Origin: Candidatus Accumulibacter cognatus | GTDB taxonomy: Bacteria > Pseudomonadota > Gammaproteobacteria > Burkholderiales > Rhodocyclaceae | Assembly: GCA_013414765.1 (NCBI GenBank) | Contig: CP058708.1 | Location: forward strand, 4,521,553 to 4,585,552 | DNA: 64,000 nucleotides | Direction: 5' to 3' | Part shown: positions 15,812-24,364 of the stretch, piece after piece | How positions within the stretch are numbered: position 1 is the first letter of the stretch | How the letters are laid out: every line of letters begins with the position of its first letter | Notes under the pieces: generated by a model | Told to the model about the DNA's origin: nothing | Database searches by the model: none | The model's input: the letters and a program-made list of their open reading frames with translations, nothing else | Position numbers and translations under genes: made by a program

Positions 15812-17508
15812 TGCTCGATCTTCGTAAATCCCGCGGCGCGCACCATTTCATCCAGTTCGGCCTGTGTGCGGCGGCGCATCACCCAGGCCTGGTGGCCGCG
15901 ATGACTGGTGAGCGTGCGCGCGATCAGCTCGATCTGCGGATGCCAGGGTTGGCCGGTGTAGACCAGGTAAGCGCCGGTGTCGACAGCCTGGGCCAGGCCG
16001 CGCAGCGAACGCATCACCCGTTCGTTGTCGGAGAAGAGTTCGTAGAGGCCCGAAACGATGACCAGATTCGGTCTTGGCGTCAGTGCAGCGAGTGCCGCTT
16101 CGTCGAAAGCGTCGGCGGTTTCGAAGCGGGCGATGTCATCGAGTTGCCTGGCAGTGATCAGGGCCCGCCCCTGGCGGACGTTGAGGTCACTGAAATCACG
16201 CAGGACGATCGATTGCGGGCGCTCCGGCAACTGCGCGATGGCGTCCAGGACGTAACGTCCATGACCGGCGGCGGGATCGGCAATGCACAGTGCCTGGCCG
16301 TCGTCCCGGAGTCCGTTTGCCGCCAGGGCAATCGCTTGCAGCAGGTGGGATCTGCGCACCCGCACGCCACGCCAGCCGATCGAATCGAGGTAGCCGCGAT
16401 CGATCAGCCGGCCGATCATCAAGCGGCCGCTGGCCTGGTTCTGGTAGACATAGTCGAGGCTGCTGCCGGAATCGAAGCCGGTCGTCAGACCGATCCGGAT
16501 ACCGTCCGAGAGGCGACCCAGGGTGCGCATCGCCAGGCGGGTCATGGCGAAATGGAGGGCGCGCGGCGAAAAGGGCGGCAGCGGCTGGCGAAGACGGATC
16601 TCCTCGTCGCGCGTATGGCCGTCGCGATGCGCCTGCAGCAGCGAATCGCTGGGCAGGGGGGCGCTGAACATGCGCTCGATGAAGGCGCGGATCCGGTCGA
16701 TGGCGAGCTTGCGGTCGCGTTCCCCGAGTGTGTCGTGGAGGAAGCCGGGGAGCAGGTGGCGCTCCTTGACCGGCGATCCCAGCCGTTCGAAGAAGCGCTC
16801 CTGTGGCGCGCGCTGCACGACCCAGTCCTTCCCGGAGATCAGCAGTTGCAGCGGCAGGCGGATGGCGGCGGCATCCGTGACGACCCGGTCGGCAGCATCG
16901 TAGAGACCGAGCAGAACACGCGCCGAAATGGCCCGGGTGATCAGCGGGTCCTCGTCATAGGAACGCACGCGCTCCAGATCGTGGGTCAGGAATTTGGCCT
17001 TCACATAGGAGGTGATGAAGAAGTTGCCGAACAGTCGCTGCAGCAGCGTCAGCCCCGGCCGGGCCAGGGGAACATAGAGCTTGACCTGGAACGCTGGAGC
17101 GGTCAGCACCAGGCAGCGGATCTGTGGAGCGTAGTCGTGCGCCCAGGTCGCGGCCAGGACGGCGCCGACGCTCTGGCCGACGACGGCAAGATCGCGGCTG
17201 GCGATGGCGTAGCCGTCGCTGACATGCCGGACGAAACGGTCGAGGTCCTTGACCAGGGCGGCAAAGCTCGGACTGTCGCCGCGTTTGCCCGGCGAGCGGC
17301 CGTGCCCACGCGCGTCCCAGGCGAACATCGCGAAATCATCGAGTCCGAGTTCGTCGACGACATGCTGCAGTCGCCCCGAATGCTCGTGGCCGCGGTGAAG
17401 CAGCAACACCGCCCGGTCGGCGCTGGCGGCACCGACCGGTGGCCAGTAGCGGTAGAACAGCGTCGTGCCATCGTGAGTGGTGAATTGTTTTTCCTGCGCG
17501 ACACGCAT
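15760..17508 (-). CDS. Alpha/beta hydrolase fused to SAM methyltransferase-like domain
   Basis: Protein of ~582 aa from the ATG at 17508 (GGAGG 9 nt upstream). Residues ~1-290 form an alpha/beta hydrolase like monoacylglycerol lipase: LLHRGHEHSGR oxyanion region, nucleophile elbow VVGQSVGA (Ser), acid/His in ISGKDWVV and GFLHDTLGE. Residues ~370-580 form a class I methyltransferase-like domain with a CIADPAAGHGRYV binding loop. Bifunctional proteins of this layout sit in the same lipid cluster in other proteobacteria (I recall Pseudomonas PA2536-PA2541). Substrate unknown; a lipid ester is likely. Confidence 0.8.
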   Translation of the reverse strand: MRVAQEKQFTTHDGTTLFYRYWPPVGAASADRAVLLLHRGHEHSGRLQHVVDELGLDDFAMFAWDARGHGRSPGKRGDSPSFAALVKDLDRFVRHVSDGYAIASRDLAVVGQSVGAVLAATWAHDYAPQIRCLVLTAPAFQVKLYVPLARPGLTLLQRLFGNFFITSYVKAKFLTHDLERVRSYDEDPLITRAISARVLLGLYDAADRVVTDAAAIRLPLQLLISGKDWVVQRAPQERFFERLGSPVKERHLLPGFLHDTLGERDRKLAIDRIRAFIERMFSAPLPSDSLLQAHRDGHTRDEEIRLRQPLPPFSPRALHFAMTRLAMRTLGRLSDGIRIGLTTGFDSGSSLDYVYQNQASGRLMIGRLIDRGYLDSIGWRGVRVRRSHLLQAIALAANGLRDDGQALCIADPAAGHGRYVLDAIAQLPERPQSIVLRDFSDLNVRQGRALITARQLDDIARFETADAFDEAALAALTPRPNLVIVSGLYELFSDNERVMRSLRGLAQAVDTGAYLVYTGQPWHPQIELIARTLTSHRGHQAWVMRRRTQAELDEMVRAAGFTKIEQWIDDWGMFTVSLARRN

Positions 17509-17545
17509 TCTGATGGGCCTCCGATGGGTATGCCGATCGATATTT

Positions 17546-18169
17546 CTATGAACCCTTGCCGGTACTTTCTGCGACAAGGCCGTACCTGACCCGGTTGACG
17601 ATGGTCATCAGCAACAACGGCACGAGCAGCGCCATCACGACCGACAACCAGGCGCCTGGTGCGACGCCGACGCCGAGCAGCAGTCCGAGCAAACCAAAAA
17701 CCAGCGCCCGGTCACTCTTGCCCATCGGTCCGTCGTTGCGGCGACCATGGCCGCTGACTGCTCCCAGCACCCCGGCCATCTCGGAGGCATTCGCCAGACA
17801 GATCACCCCCACGGTCAGCGCGGTGCCGACTTCGGGAAGGAAGGCAAAAGGCAGGTACAGTGCCGCATCGGAGAGCGGGTCCGACAGTTCGTTGAGGTAG
17901 GCGCCGAGTGTCGAGGCCTGACCAAATTCACGGGCAAGCATGCCGTCGATCGCATTCAGCGCCATACGCAGCAGGAACCACAGCGGCAGCAGCAGAAACC
18001 ATTGCCGTTGCCCGCTGTGCGCGGCGAGGGCAAGACCGCCGCCGAGCAGCAGCGAAGCGGCGCAGGTGCCCGCAGTCACCTGGTTGGCACTCAGACCAAG
18101 CCCGTACAGGGCGCGTGCGGCCGGGCGCAGCAAGGCCTGGAAGCGGGGTTTCAGGGCATAAAGACTCAT
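17546..18169 (-). CDS. CDP-alcohol phosphatidyltransferase with altered metal motif
   Basis: Protein of 207 aa from ATG 18169 (an ATG at 18211 is possible) with ~6 membrane helices. The family motif D-x2-DG-x2-AR-x8-G-x3-D-x3-D appears as NAIDGMLAREF followed by GAYLNELSD. Two of the four metal-binding Asp are Asn, while the AR and last Asp are kept. The family joins CDP-diacylglycerol to an alcohol. The Asn changes look like a subfamily trait rather than decay, because the rest is well conserved. First gene of the four-gene operon ending in cdsA. Confidence 0.82.
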   Translation of the reverse strand: MSLYALKPRFQALLRPAARALYGLGLSANQVTAGTCAASLLLGGGLALAAHSGQRQWFLLLPLWFLLRMALNAIDGMLAREFGQASTLGAYLNELSDPLSDAALYLPFAFLPEVGTALTVGVICLANASEMAGVLGAVSGHGRRNDGPMGKSDRALVFGLLGLLLGVGVAPGAWLSVVMALLVPLLLMTIVNRVRYGLVAESTGKGS

Positions 18170-18297
18170 CAACACAGGCACGGAGAGTGAATGGTCAGGA
18201 TGATAGCCCAATGTGTCAAGGAGATTGCTGTGAGCGGGGGTGATTCATGATTCATGGAAAGTGATGCGCCGGTCAAACGATGCGCGCTGGCGTCGAT

Positions 18298-19638
18298 TCA
18301 CCGCGGGGGACTGGACGCGGCCACCGTCACTGCCCACCAGGGGCCATACGTGCGGCCCAGCTGCGCGGCCCAGTACCAGGCGGAAACGTCGCTCCATTGC
18401 TGGCCGTCCAGGGAATCGATCCGCTCCGCCACCTCGAGCCGGGTGGCGCCACGGGTGGCGAGGAATCTCGACCAGTATTGGTCGCCAACGATTTTGATGG
18501 CCAGGGCTTCGACGCCGTAGCCGCTGGCCTTGAAGCAGTCGCTGCTGGGGTGGAGCTGGCGGCTGGCGTGCGTCACCCAGCGCAGAATGATCTCCCGCTG
18601 GCCGTCGGTGAAGCGTCCGACGCGGCCGGGAAAATCCTTCTGCAAGCGGTCTTCGAGGGGCGTCAGCGGCAGGACGGTCAGCGGACGACCCTCGAAGCTG
18701 CTCGGCCAGCCGGGGAAGGGCACGGCCGCCGGTTCGGCACGGCCGACCCCATGGGCCAAAGGGGCCAGGGCGGCGAGCAGGCAGAGCAGTTGCGCAGGTC
18801 GGGTCAGCGCAAGGTCACCCGACCCCCTGACGGGAGGGCATGCCGGCTCTGCGGATGGCGTCCGGTCGATGCGGTACAGCCCGTGCATGATCAGCAGTCC
18901 GGCCGTGACGAACACGGACATGCCGGCGGCCGTGTGTGCCCAGACAGGCAGCACCAGCAGGCCGGTCTCCAGGTAGAACAGGGCGGCGGCGCGGACGGCA
19001 TTGGCGGCGATGACGAGGCTTCCAGTGAGCGCAGCGGCGGCCAGTGTCTGCCGGGGCGAAAAGCGGAACAGGGCGGCGGCCGCCGCCATCAGATACGCGC
19101 CCGCCCAAAGCATGCGGAGGCCGCTGCACGGGGCGTCGATGGCGATCTGCCGGCCATCCCAGAGCAACACCGCGCCTTCCAGCTCGACAGCGAGGCCATT
19201 GAGTCGCAAGAGCGCGACGGCCAGCGATCCGGCCAGTACCCGCAGCGGGTAGCCGCCATAGAACTGGAGCGAAGCCGTCAGCGGCAGCGCCAGCAAGGCC
19301 AGCAGCGCGACCGGAAAATCGAGGCGCCGGCCGAGCCGCCAGGCACTGCCCAGTGCGGCCAGGGCGAGGGCGGCCAGGAGCGCGCGCAGGGACATCGGCA
19401 AAGCGGCCAGGGTAGCCGCGGTATACAGCAGCAGCAAGGCTGCTGGCAGGGCCAGGGGGCGGTCGGGTGGCGACGCGGGCGCCGCTCGCCACAAGGCGCC
19501 GATCGCCGTTGCCAGCGCCAGCAAGCCCCAGGGATCGTTGGAACCGTCGAAGCTGCCCCGGACATACCAGACGAGAACCGGCCAGCAGGCAATCGCCAGC
19601 GCAGCGAAGAGCGCGACGCCGGCGTGCCTGCGTAGCAT
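18298..19638 (-). CDS. Exosortase with EpsI-like C-terminal domain
   Basis: Protein of ~446 aa starting at ATG 19638, which overlaps the stop of the VIT-protein gene (ATGA). An eight-helix exosortase domain carries the catalytic triad: Cys in IDAPCSGLRMLWAG (~171), Arg in NAVRAAALFYLE (~216) and His in VWAHTAAGMSV (~235). A soluble C-terminal region with PSSDCFKASGYG resembles EpsI/DUF3485 domains that accompany exosortases. The enzyme should cleave or transfer proteins with PEP-CTERM-like tails. The partner gene just upstream ends in such a tail, so this looks like a dedicated pair; I do not assign an Xrt letter. Confidence 0.88.
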   Translation of the reverse strand: MLRRHAGVALFAALAIACWPVLVWYVRGSFDGSNDPWGLLALATAIGALWRAAPASPPDRPLALPAALLLLYTAATLAALPMSLRALLAALALAALGSAWRLGRRLDFPVALLALLALPLTASLQFYGGYPLRVLAGSLAVALLRLNGLAVELEGAVLLWDGRQIAIDAPCSGLRMLWAGAYLMAAAAALFRFSPRQTLAAAALTGSLVIAANAVRAAALFYLETGLLVLPVWAHTAAGMSVFVTAGLLIMHGLYRIDRTPSAEPACPPVRGSGDLALTRPAQLLCLLAALAPLAHGVGRAEPAAVPFPGWPSSFEGRPLTVLPLTPLEDRLQKDFPGRVGRFTDGQREIILRWVTHASRQLHPSSDCFKASGYGVEALAIKIVGDQYWSRFLATRGATRLEVAERIDSLDGQQWSDVSAWYWAAQLGRTYGPWWAVTVAASSPPR

Positions 19639-22061
19639 CACGCCCGGCGGGTCGGCCTGGCCTGCCGGCGGCGCAGCAGCAGCCAGGCCAGGAGGAGCAG
19701 CACCGTGGCGATCAGCATCCATTCCTCGGGTTCGGGAATGGTCGGGACGCTGCCCTTCTCGACCGGCCGCAGGCCGGCCTCATCGTATTGCTGGCTGGTT
19801 TCGAGAACGACGGCGCCGCTGACCGGGGTGACCAGATGGTAGCGCAGGGCGAGGTCGGTGGCGGCCTGCCGCCCGGACTCTCCTTGTTCGAGAAGACGCC
19901 CGATCTGATCGGCGGCCCACAGGCGCGCCAGGTGCCCGGAGGTTTTCGTGGCCGGGTCGTGGACGACGCCTGCGGACGCCCGTTGCTCGCGATGGACGAG
20001 CGTTTCGGTGGTGCCCGGCGTCCAGCGGGCGAAGAGCCGCTCGAGGTCGGCCTGCAGGCCGTCGTTGCGGTATACCGGCCGCACCGCCGGCAGCAGATCC
20101 AGGGCTTCGAGGACCCGGTTGGGGCCCGGGATGACTTCGAACGGATACAGGCGCACCCGGCCAGGACGTCGCTCGGCGTACTGCAGCAGCGGTTCGACGC
20201 TTCCCAGCAGCACCGGCTGCGGGCCATGCAGCCAGAGGACGGCCGCCGGAGATCCTGCGGCCGCCCAGTCCCAGGCCCTGGCCAGGGCCTCCAGGTTGTT
20301 CTGACCGCCGGCGAATTCGAGCCCCTGCAGGGCCTTGGCCGCCTGTTCCGCAGTCATCGCGCCGCTGGCCGTACTGGCGATGTCGGTGGCCGGAAAGAAG
20401 CCCAGCTCCAGCGCACCGGGCAGACGTGCCAGCGCGGCGGCGATTTCCCTGGCGGCGGGCGCCAGCGAGCCGGATGCATCGACCACCAGCGCCAGCCGCC
20501 GCGGCGGCTGCACCGGCTGTTCCTGGTAGCGCTGGACGATCACCCGGCCGGGGCCAGCGCCGGCATCGTCGCTCCAGACGGTGCGCAGCAGCGGATTCCG
20601 GGGAACGTCGATCCAGGTCGTCCGGCTGCCCAGTTTTTCATTGTCGATCTCGCCGCGCAGGGCGTGGCCGGCATCGGCGACCCGTTCCGGGCGCAAGGGC
20701 CCGGTGCCGGTCAGCGGCGAGTCCGCTTCGAGCCAGACGGAATGGAAAAGCTTCGGCCCGATGTCGAAATTGCGCTCGCGAAAAGCCGGCAATTGCAGTC
20801 TGGCCGGCTGGCCATCGCGGATCAGCAGCGGCACGGTGATGCCCAGGCGGACCTTCATCTCGCCAGCGTTGGGCGGGATGGGGAACAACTGGACCATCAC
20901 CCGGTCCTGGCCGGCGGTGGTGACCAGCACCGGGTCCTGGCGGCGGCGGACCACTTTTTCGTAGGCCTGCCGGGTCTGGGCACGGGTACCGAAGGCCGCC
21001 TCGCGCTCCTCGCCATCGATCCACAGCGTCAGGCGCGATACCACGGCTCCCGGTGGCAGCGCGATCTGCGCCCGGCCTTCCTGCTGCCTCGCCGTATCGT
21101 TCTGCAGGACCATCGTCCATTCCAGATAGGCCAGGCTGGCCTTGGCATCGACCGATCCGTCGATGCGCGAAGCCGTCAGGCTGACGCCGGTCAGGCGGCT
21201 ACCCACGACGCGGCCGCCGATGTCGCGGTCGAAACCCCGCTGCCAATCGCGCAAGCCCCGGATGGCCGGTTCCGGCAGGTCGTTGAAGGCCTGGCCGGTG
21301 ACCTGGTAATAAACCTTTCTCGCCTCGATCGGGCTGACCGGATCGCCGAGGATGAGCAACAGGCCGATCGGGTCGGCGGACAAGCCGGAGCGCGCATAGC
21401 ACAGATGCCGCAGCATTTCTTCGTTCCCGACCGCGCGCAGCCAGCGCAGGCCAGCCTGCCGGGTTTCCGGTTGGGCACTGGCCGCCATCTGCGCACCGAG
21501 GCGCGTCAGGGTGAACGGCAGGTCGATGACGATCAGGGCCAGCATGGCCAGGACCCACCCCCGCCACGCCGCCGGCAACCGGGCGCTGCCCTGATCGCTC
21601 AGGCGGCGCTTGAGCAGCACGCGTCCCCGCCAGGCCGCCAGCAGTGACAACAACGGCGCCAGCGGCAGCAGGCCGATGCCGAAGTACAGGGCCATGAACG
21701 GGGCGAAGGGCGTCAGCGGCAGATAGAGCAGCGCGTAGAAAGCGGCGATGCCCATCGCGACCGACTGCAGCCAGGCCAGCGCTGCGCTGGCGCGCACGCA
21801 CGGCTGTGCCAGCTCGACCAGCACCCAGGCATTGGCCAGCGGCACCAGAGCAATCAGCAAGCCATGCGGAAGGCTTGGAATGGGGTCGAAGAACGACTCT
21901 GCGCTGGCCTGGGTATAGGCCTCGAAAGCGAGGGTGAGGGCCGGCAGGATGACGCCCGCCAGCAGGATGAACCCTCTGGACGCGAGGTAAGGATCGCGCG
22001 CGGGTAGCCGGACAAGGGTCTCCCGATCGCCATTCGACGCCCGATCCGCTTCGCCGCTCAT
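19638..22061 (-). CDS. VIT/VWA membrane protein with PEP-CTERM-like sorting tail
   Basis: Protein of 807 aa. Order: 4-5 N-terminal membrane helices (~28-185), VIT domain (~300-415, WTMVLQND ... VMVQLFPIPPNAGEMKV), and VWA domain (~522-640, LALVVDASGS with the metal-site DxSxS). A C-terminal tail follows: IPEPEEWMLI, a hydrophobic helix, and LLRRRQARPTRR. The tail has the three parts of an exosortase signal and resembles the MSEP-CTERM class. The adjacent exosortase overlaps by 4 bp, so it is the likely substrate. It may form a surface or membrane assembly; the real function is unknown. Confidence 0.85.
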   Translation of the reverse strand: MSGEADRASNGDRETLVRLPARDPYLASRGFILLAGVILPALTLAFEAYTQASAESFFDPIPSLPHGLLIALVPLANAWVLVELAQPCVRASAALAWLQSVAMGIAAFYALLYLPLTPFAPFMALYFGIGLLPLAPLLSLLAAWRGRVLLKRRLSDQGSARLPAAWRGWVLAMLALIVIDLPFTLTRLGAQMAASAQPETRQAGLRWLRAVGNEEMLRHLCYARSGLSADPIGLLLILGDPVSPIEARKVYYQVTGQAFNDLPEPAIRGLRDWQRGFDRDIGGRVVGSRLTGVSLTASRIDGSVDAKASLAYLEWTMVLQNDTARQQEGRAQIALPPGAVVSRLTLWIDGEEREAAFGTRAQTRQAYEKVVRRRQDPVLVTTAGQDRVMVQLFPIPPNAGEMKVRLGITVPLLIRDGQPARLQLPAFRERNFDIGPKLFHSVWLEADSPLTGTGPLRPERVADAGHALRGEIDNEKLGSRTTWIDVPRNPLLRTVWSDDAGAGPGRVIVQRYQEQPVQPPRRLALVVDASGSLAPAAREIAAALARLPGALELGFFPATDIASTASGAMTAEQAAKALQGLEFAGGQNNLEALARAWDWAAAGSPAAVLWLHGPQPVLLGSVEPLLQYAERRPGRVRLYPFEVIPGPNRVLEALDLLPAVRPVYRNDGLQADLERLFARWTPGTTETLVHREQRASAGVVHDPATKTSGHLARLWAADQIGRLLEQGESGRQAATDLALRYHLVTPVSGAVVLETSQQYDEAGLRPVEKGSVPTIPEPEEWMLIATVLLLLAWLLLRRRQARPTRRA

Positions 22062-22075
22062 CGGTTTCTCCCGTT

Positions 22076-22723
22076 CTAGCCACCCTGGTAGGCGGTGTAG
22101 GCCTGGTAAGCGGCAAACACGGCCAGGACCAGAAAGAAGGCGCCGCTGATCCGATGCAGCAGAGCCAGCGGAATTTTTTGCAGGATGGTGCGGCCCGCCA
22201 GGATTCCCAATGCCGAAGTGGTGGCCAGCGCCAGGGTGGCGCCGAGCCAGATCGCGGCCGGTGCGTGCACACTGCTCAAGGCCACGACCGCGAGCTGCGT
22301 CTTGTCGCCAAATTCAGCCACCGTCAGCAAGACGAAGGTGGTGAAGAAAATGCCATGGCCACTCTTCTCCTCGATTTCCTCATCCTCGTCGTCCTCTTCG
22401 GCGCGCAGCGCGTGCATGCCGAAGAGGGCGAAGAGGATGGCCACCGTCGCGCTGACCACGTATTCCGGCAACCAGCTGGCAATGGCGGCGCCGAAAACGA
22501 CGGCCAGGGTGTTGAGCAGCGAAAAGGCCGCCAGCGCACCGAGCATCACCGGCATCGGCCGATGCCGGGAGGCCAGGGTCATGCACACCAGCTGACTCTT
22601 GTCGCCGATTTCGGCGGCGGCGATCAAGGCAAAGCTGGTGGCCGCCGCCGCCGACAGCTCGACGATGTCGCCAGTGCCCAATAGGGATGAGATGTGCGGC
22701 AGCAGACCCTGTGGATCATCCAT
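22076..22723 (-). CDS. GDT1/TMEM165-family cation exporter (Mn2+/Ca2+ type)
   Basis: Protein of 215 aa with six or seven membrane helices. The two family signatures E-x-G-D-K-(S/T)-Q are EIGDKSQ and EFGDKTQ, one in each half of the internal repeat, joined by an acidic loop (EEDDEDEEIEEK). Bacterial members export manganese or other divalent cations. Start at 22723 is placed where the family begins; TATAAT lies ~70 bp upstream (22796-22791), leaving a ~60-nt leader with a GTCGC/GCGAC hairpin. The leader does not match the manganese riboswitch well. The 14-bp gap to the VIT gene could allow read-through. Confidence 0.88.
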   Translation of the reverse strand: MDDPQGLLPHISSLLGTGDIVELSAAAATSFALIAAAEIGDKSQLVCMTLASRHRPMPVMLGALAAFSLLNTLAVVFGAAIASWLPEYVVSATVAILFALFGMHALRAEEDDEDEEIEEKSGHGIFFTTFVLLTVAEFGDKTQLAVVALSSVHAPAAIWLGATLALATTSALGILAGRTILQKIPLALLHRISGAFFLVLAVFAAYQAYTAYQGG

Positions 22724-22976
22724 TCTGTTCTCCGGAAAAGTGTCGCCGAGAGGAAGCGACGTGGCTGAGCAATGCGGCAAAAAGCCCACAATTATAGCCT
22801 GCATGCTCGGCAAGGAACGATCCGGGAAAGGATCGGAGGTGATCCAGCGACACTTGCAAACTTATTCCAGCCGAGCTTGCGGGTCGAACTCCCTGGCCGT
22901 TGTCACCGGCCGACCAGGTCCTAGCAACGAGATTCCCGCCATTCACCCGTCTTGCGATGAGCGCGCGTGGCACGGA

Positions 22977-23234
22977 TCAGGGCACTGGTTGCGCGGCGTG
23001 CTTGACACGCAGAACCTGCACCGTGCACGCCTCGTCCAGAACCCGGTAGAAGACAATGTAGTTCGGATGCACGACCAGCTCGCGGATGTCTGGCAGTCGA
23101 CCCGGCCGGCCGAGTGCTGGGTGATCTGCCAGTAGCGTCGTCTTGTCGCGTAGCGGCTTGCCGAAGACCCTGGCGATCGTCGGGTTGTCCTTGCCGATGT
23201 ACTGGACGATGGCCCGCAAATCCTCGCGTGCCAT
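22977..23234 (-). CDS. RelE/ParE-family toxin, probably 5'-truncated
   Basis: An 85-aa open frame with the ParE toxin fold (REDLRAIVQYIGKDNPTIAR, LPDIRELVVHPNYIVFYRVL, VQVLRVKHA). Family members usually begin ~8 residues earlier with a strand such as 'RIEWT'. Here the in-frame upstream codons read RIE, stop, RTMARED, consistent with a Trp-to-stop (TGG to TGA) change, so the first strand is lost unless translation restarts at the ATG at 23234. ParE/RelE toxins attack gyrase or mRNA. The matching antitoxin upstream is frameshifted, so the whole pair looks inactive. Confidence 0.7.
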   Translation of the reverse strand: MAREDLRAIVQYIGKDNPTIARVFGKPLRDKTTLLADHPALGRPGRLPDIRELVVHPNYIVFYRVLDEACTVQVLRVKHAAQPVP

Positions 23235-23313
23235 CGTCCGTCATTCAATGCGCTAGGCCGTGTCCGCCACGTTTTGGTTTCGTCACGGATGGAGTGGCGC
23301 ATGCCTGCGATCT

Positions 23314-23753
23314 CTAGGCCGACAGAAAGGTGGCCGGGTCGGCGTCCATCTCGGCCATCACTTCTTCGTGTGGGATGCTCGGCCGTGGGTCGTCAATCGA
23401 GGCCTGAAGTTCGGCGGCCACCCATTTGCCATAGGCGGCGGCTGCGTGCGCGTTGCGCATGGCCTGGGCGCGTTCTTGTCGGCTCTGGCGCATGTTCTTC
23501 TGGTCGGGGTTCCAGTCGGTCGCGTCGATCTTGGCAACGGCAATGCCAAGATCACGCAACACGACCAGCGCGGAGGACGGATTGCCGAAGCAGCGCGGCT
23601 CGGTACTGCGGGCTTTGGACAGAATGGCGTCGTGGCCGCTACGCGTGTGGCGATTTCCAGGAAGAAGCCACCACCATGCCCTTTCAAGCTGACCCCGACA
23701 ACCCCACAGGCGCCGACGGTCGCCCGCAACTCCGCCAGAGTCATGCTTTTCAT
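23314..23753 (-). pseudogene. Antitoxin of the ParE/RelE pair, frameshifted
   Basis: The N-terminal part (MTLAELRATVGACGVVGVS ... FFLEIATR) and the C-terminal part (SGHDAILSKARSTEPRCFGN ... IPHEEVMAEMDADPA) lie in different frames. They meet near 23655, where two extra bases, or one missing base, break the frame after ACGCGT. The C-terminal helix with PHEEVMAEMDAD is the toxin-binding part of many RelE/ParE antitoxins. The gene precedes the toxin by ~80 bp on the same strand, the usual order. A sequencing error would restore it. Confidence 0.6.
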
Positions 23754-23887
23754 GATGGGTTTCTCGATCGCTTGAGTGACAACATAGAAACAAATTTGCA
23801 GGTTTGATAGACAAACTGCAAGCGCCGACGACATTCTCCAAGCGCACCCAAGGCGCTTTGCCGCGGAGCCGCCGCGCGTCAAGCGGA

Positions 23888-23967
23888 GTAGGTTGGGCTG
23901 AGGCACGAAGCCCAACAGCAAGACGGTCAACCCAGATCGTTGGGCTTCGTGCCTCAGCCCAACCTAC
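23888..23967. repeat. Perfect 29-bp inverted repeat (intergenic palindrome)
   Basis: Arms 23888-23916 and 23939-23967 are exact reverse complements (29 bp: GTAGGTTGGGCTGAGGCACG plus AAGCCCAAC), separated by 22 bp. 'GTAGGTTGGGCT...AAGCCCAAC' palindromes occur as dispersed intergenic repeats in many proteobacteria. It could act as a bidirectional terminator or a small non-autonomous mobile unit. Confidence 0.85.
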
Positions 23968-24302
23968 GGGCTGATGAAGATCTGGCTGCCCATCGGCGTA
24001 TTCTCACGGAAAAGTCGCTGGTTTTCCCTGTCGGCTAAAGCATGGCAGGCAATTCCCGTGTCGACTGCCCGTATGCTGATGTCTATGGACATTGTTGAAC
24101 CAAGTCAGTCTTTCCGGCAGCACCGACACCTTGCCGGCGCCTCTGCGCAGAACGCAAATGCTCCGTCTTCTCGCCGCAAGGACAGGAAAACCCGCTCGAC
24201 CACCGGAATGGGCGATCACTGTGCGGGGGGCTGCCGCACCACGGCGCCAGGAGCGAGGAGATTGTCCCGACTTGCGGCGACGGCTGGCCGGGAAATCACT
24301 GG
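23968..24302. other. Intergenic stretch without a supported gene
   Basis: 335 bp between the 29-bp palindrome and the PEP-CTERM terminator. Short open frames exist on both strands but none shows a family motif, a good ribosome site or consistent codon use. I see nothing functional here. Confidence 0.5.
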
Positions 24303-24331
24303 CGAAAAAAACGGGAGCCGAAGCTCCCGAA
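24303..24331 (-). terminator. Rho-independent terminator of the PEP-CTERM gene
   Basis: On the minus strand CGGGAGCTTCGGCTCCCG forms a 7-bp GC stem with a UUCG tetraloop and is followed by GTTTTTTTCG. It lies ~35 bp after the PEP-CTERM stop codon at 24365, in the right orientation. Confidence 0.9.
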
Positions 24332-24364
24332 TTTCCGTCACGCATGTAGTGGTGGCGATGCAGT

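Noticed and set aside
15811-17589. 592-codon plus-strand open frame opposite the hydrolase-methyltransferase gene
   Set aside because: Mirror frame of a high-GC gene: Gly/Gln/Arg-rich composition, no motif, and the minus strand has clear catalytic motifs over the same bases.
19467-21647. 726-codon plus-strand open frame opposite the VIT/VWA gene
   Set aside because: Antisense shadow; low-complexity composition and no ribosome site, while the minus strand encodes VIT and VWA domains.
22724-22813. Manganese (yybP-ykoY) riboswitch in front of the GDT1-type exporter gene
   Set aside because: The leader is only ~60 nt and lacks the conserved junction sequences; only a simple GTCGC/GCGAC hairpin is present.
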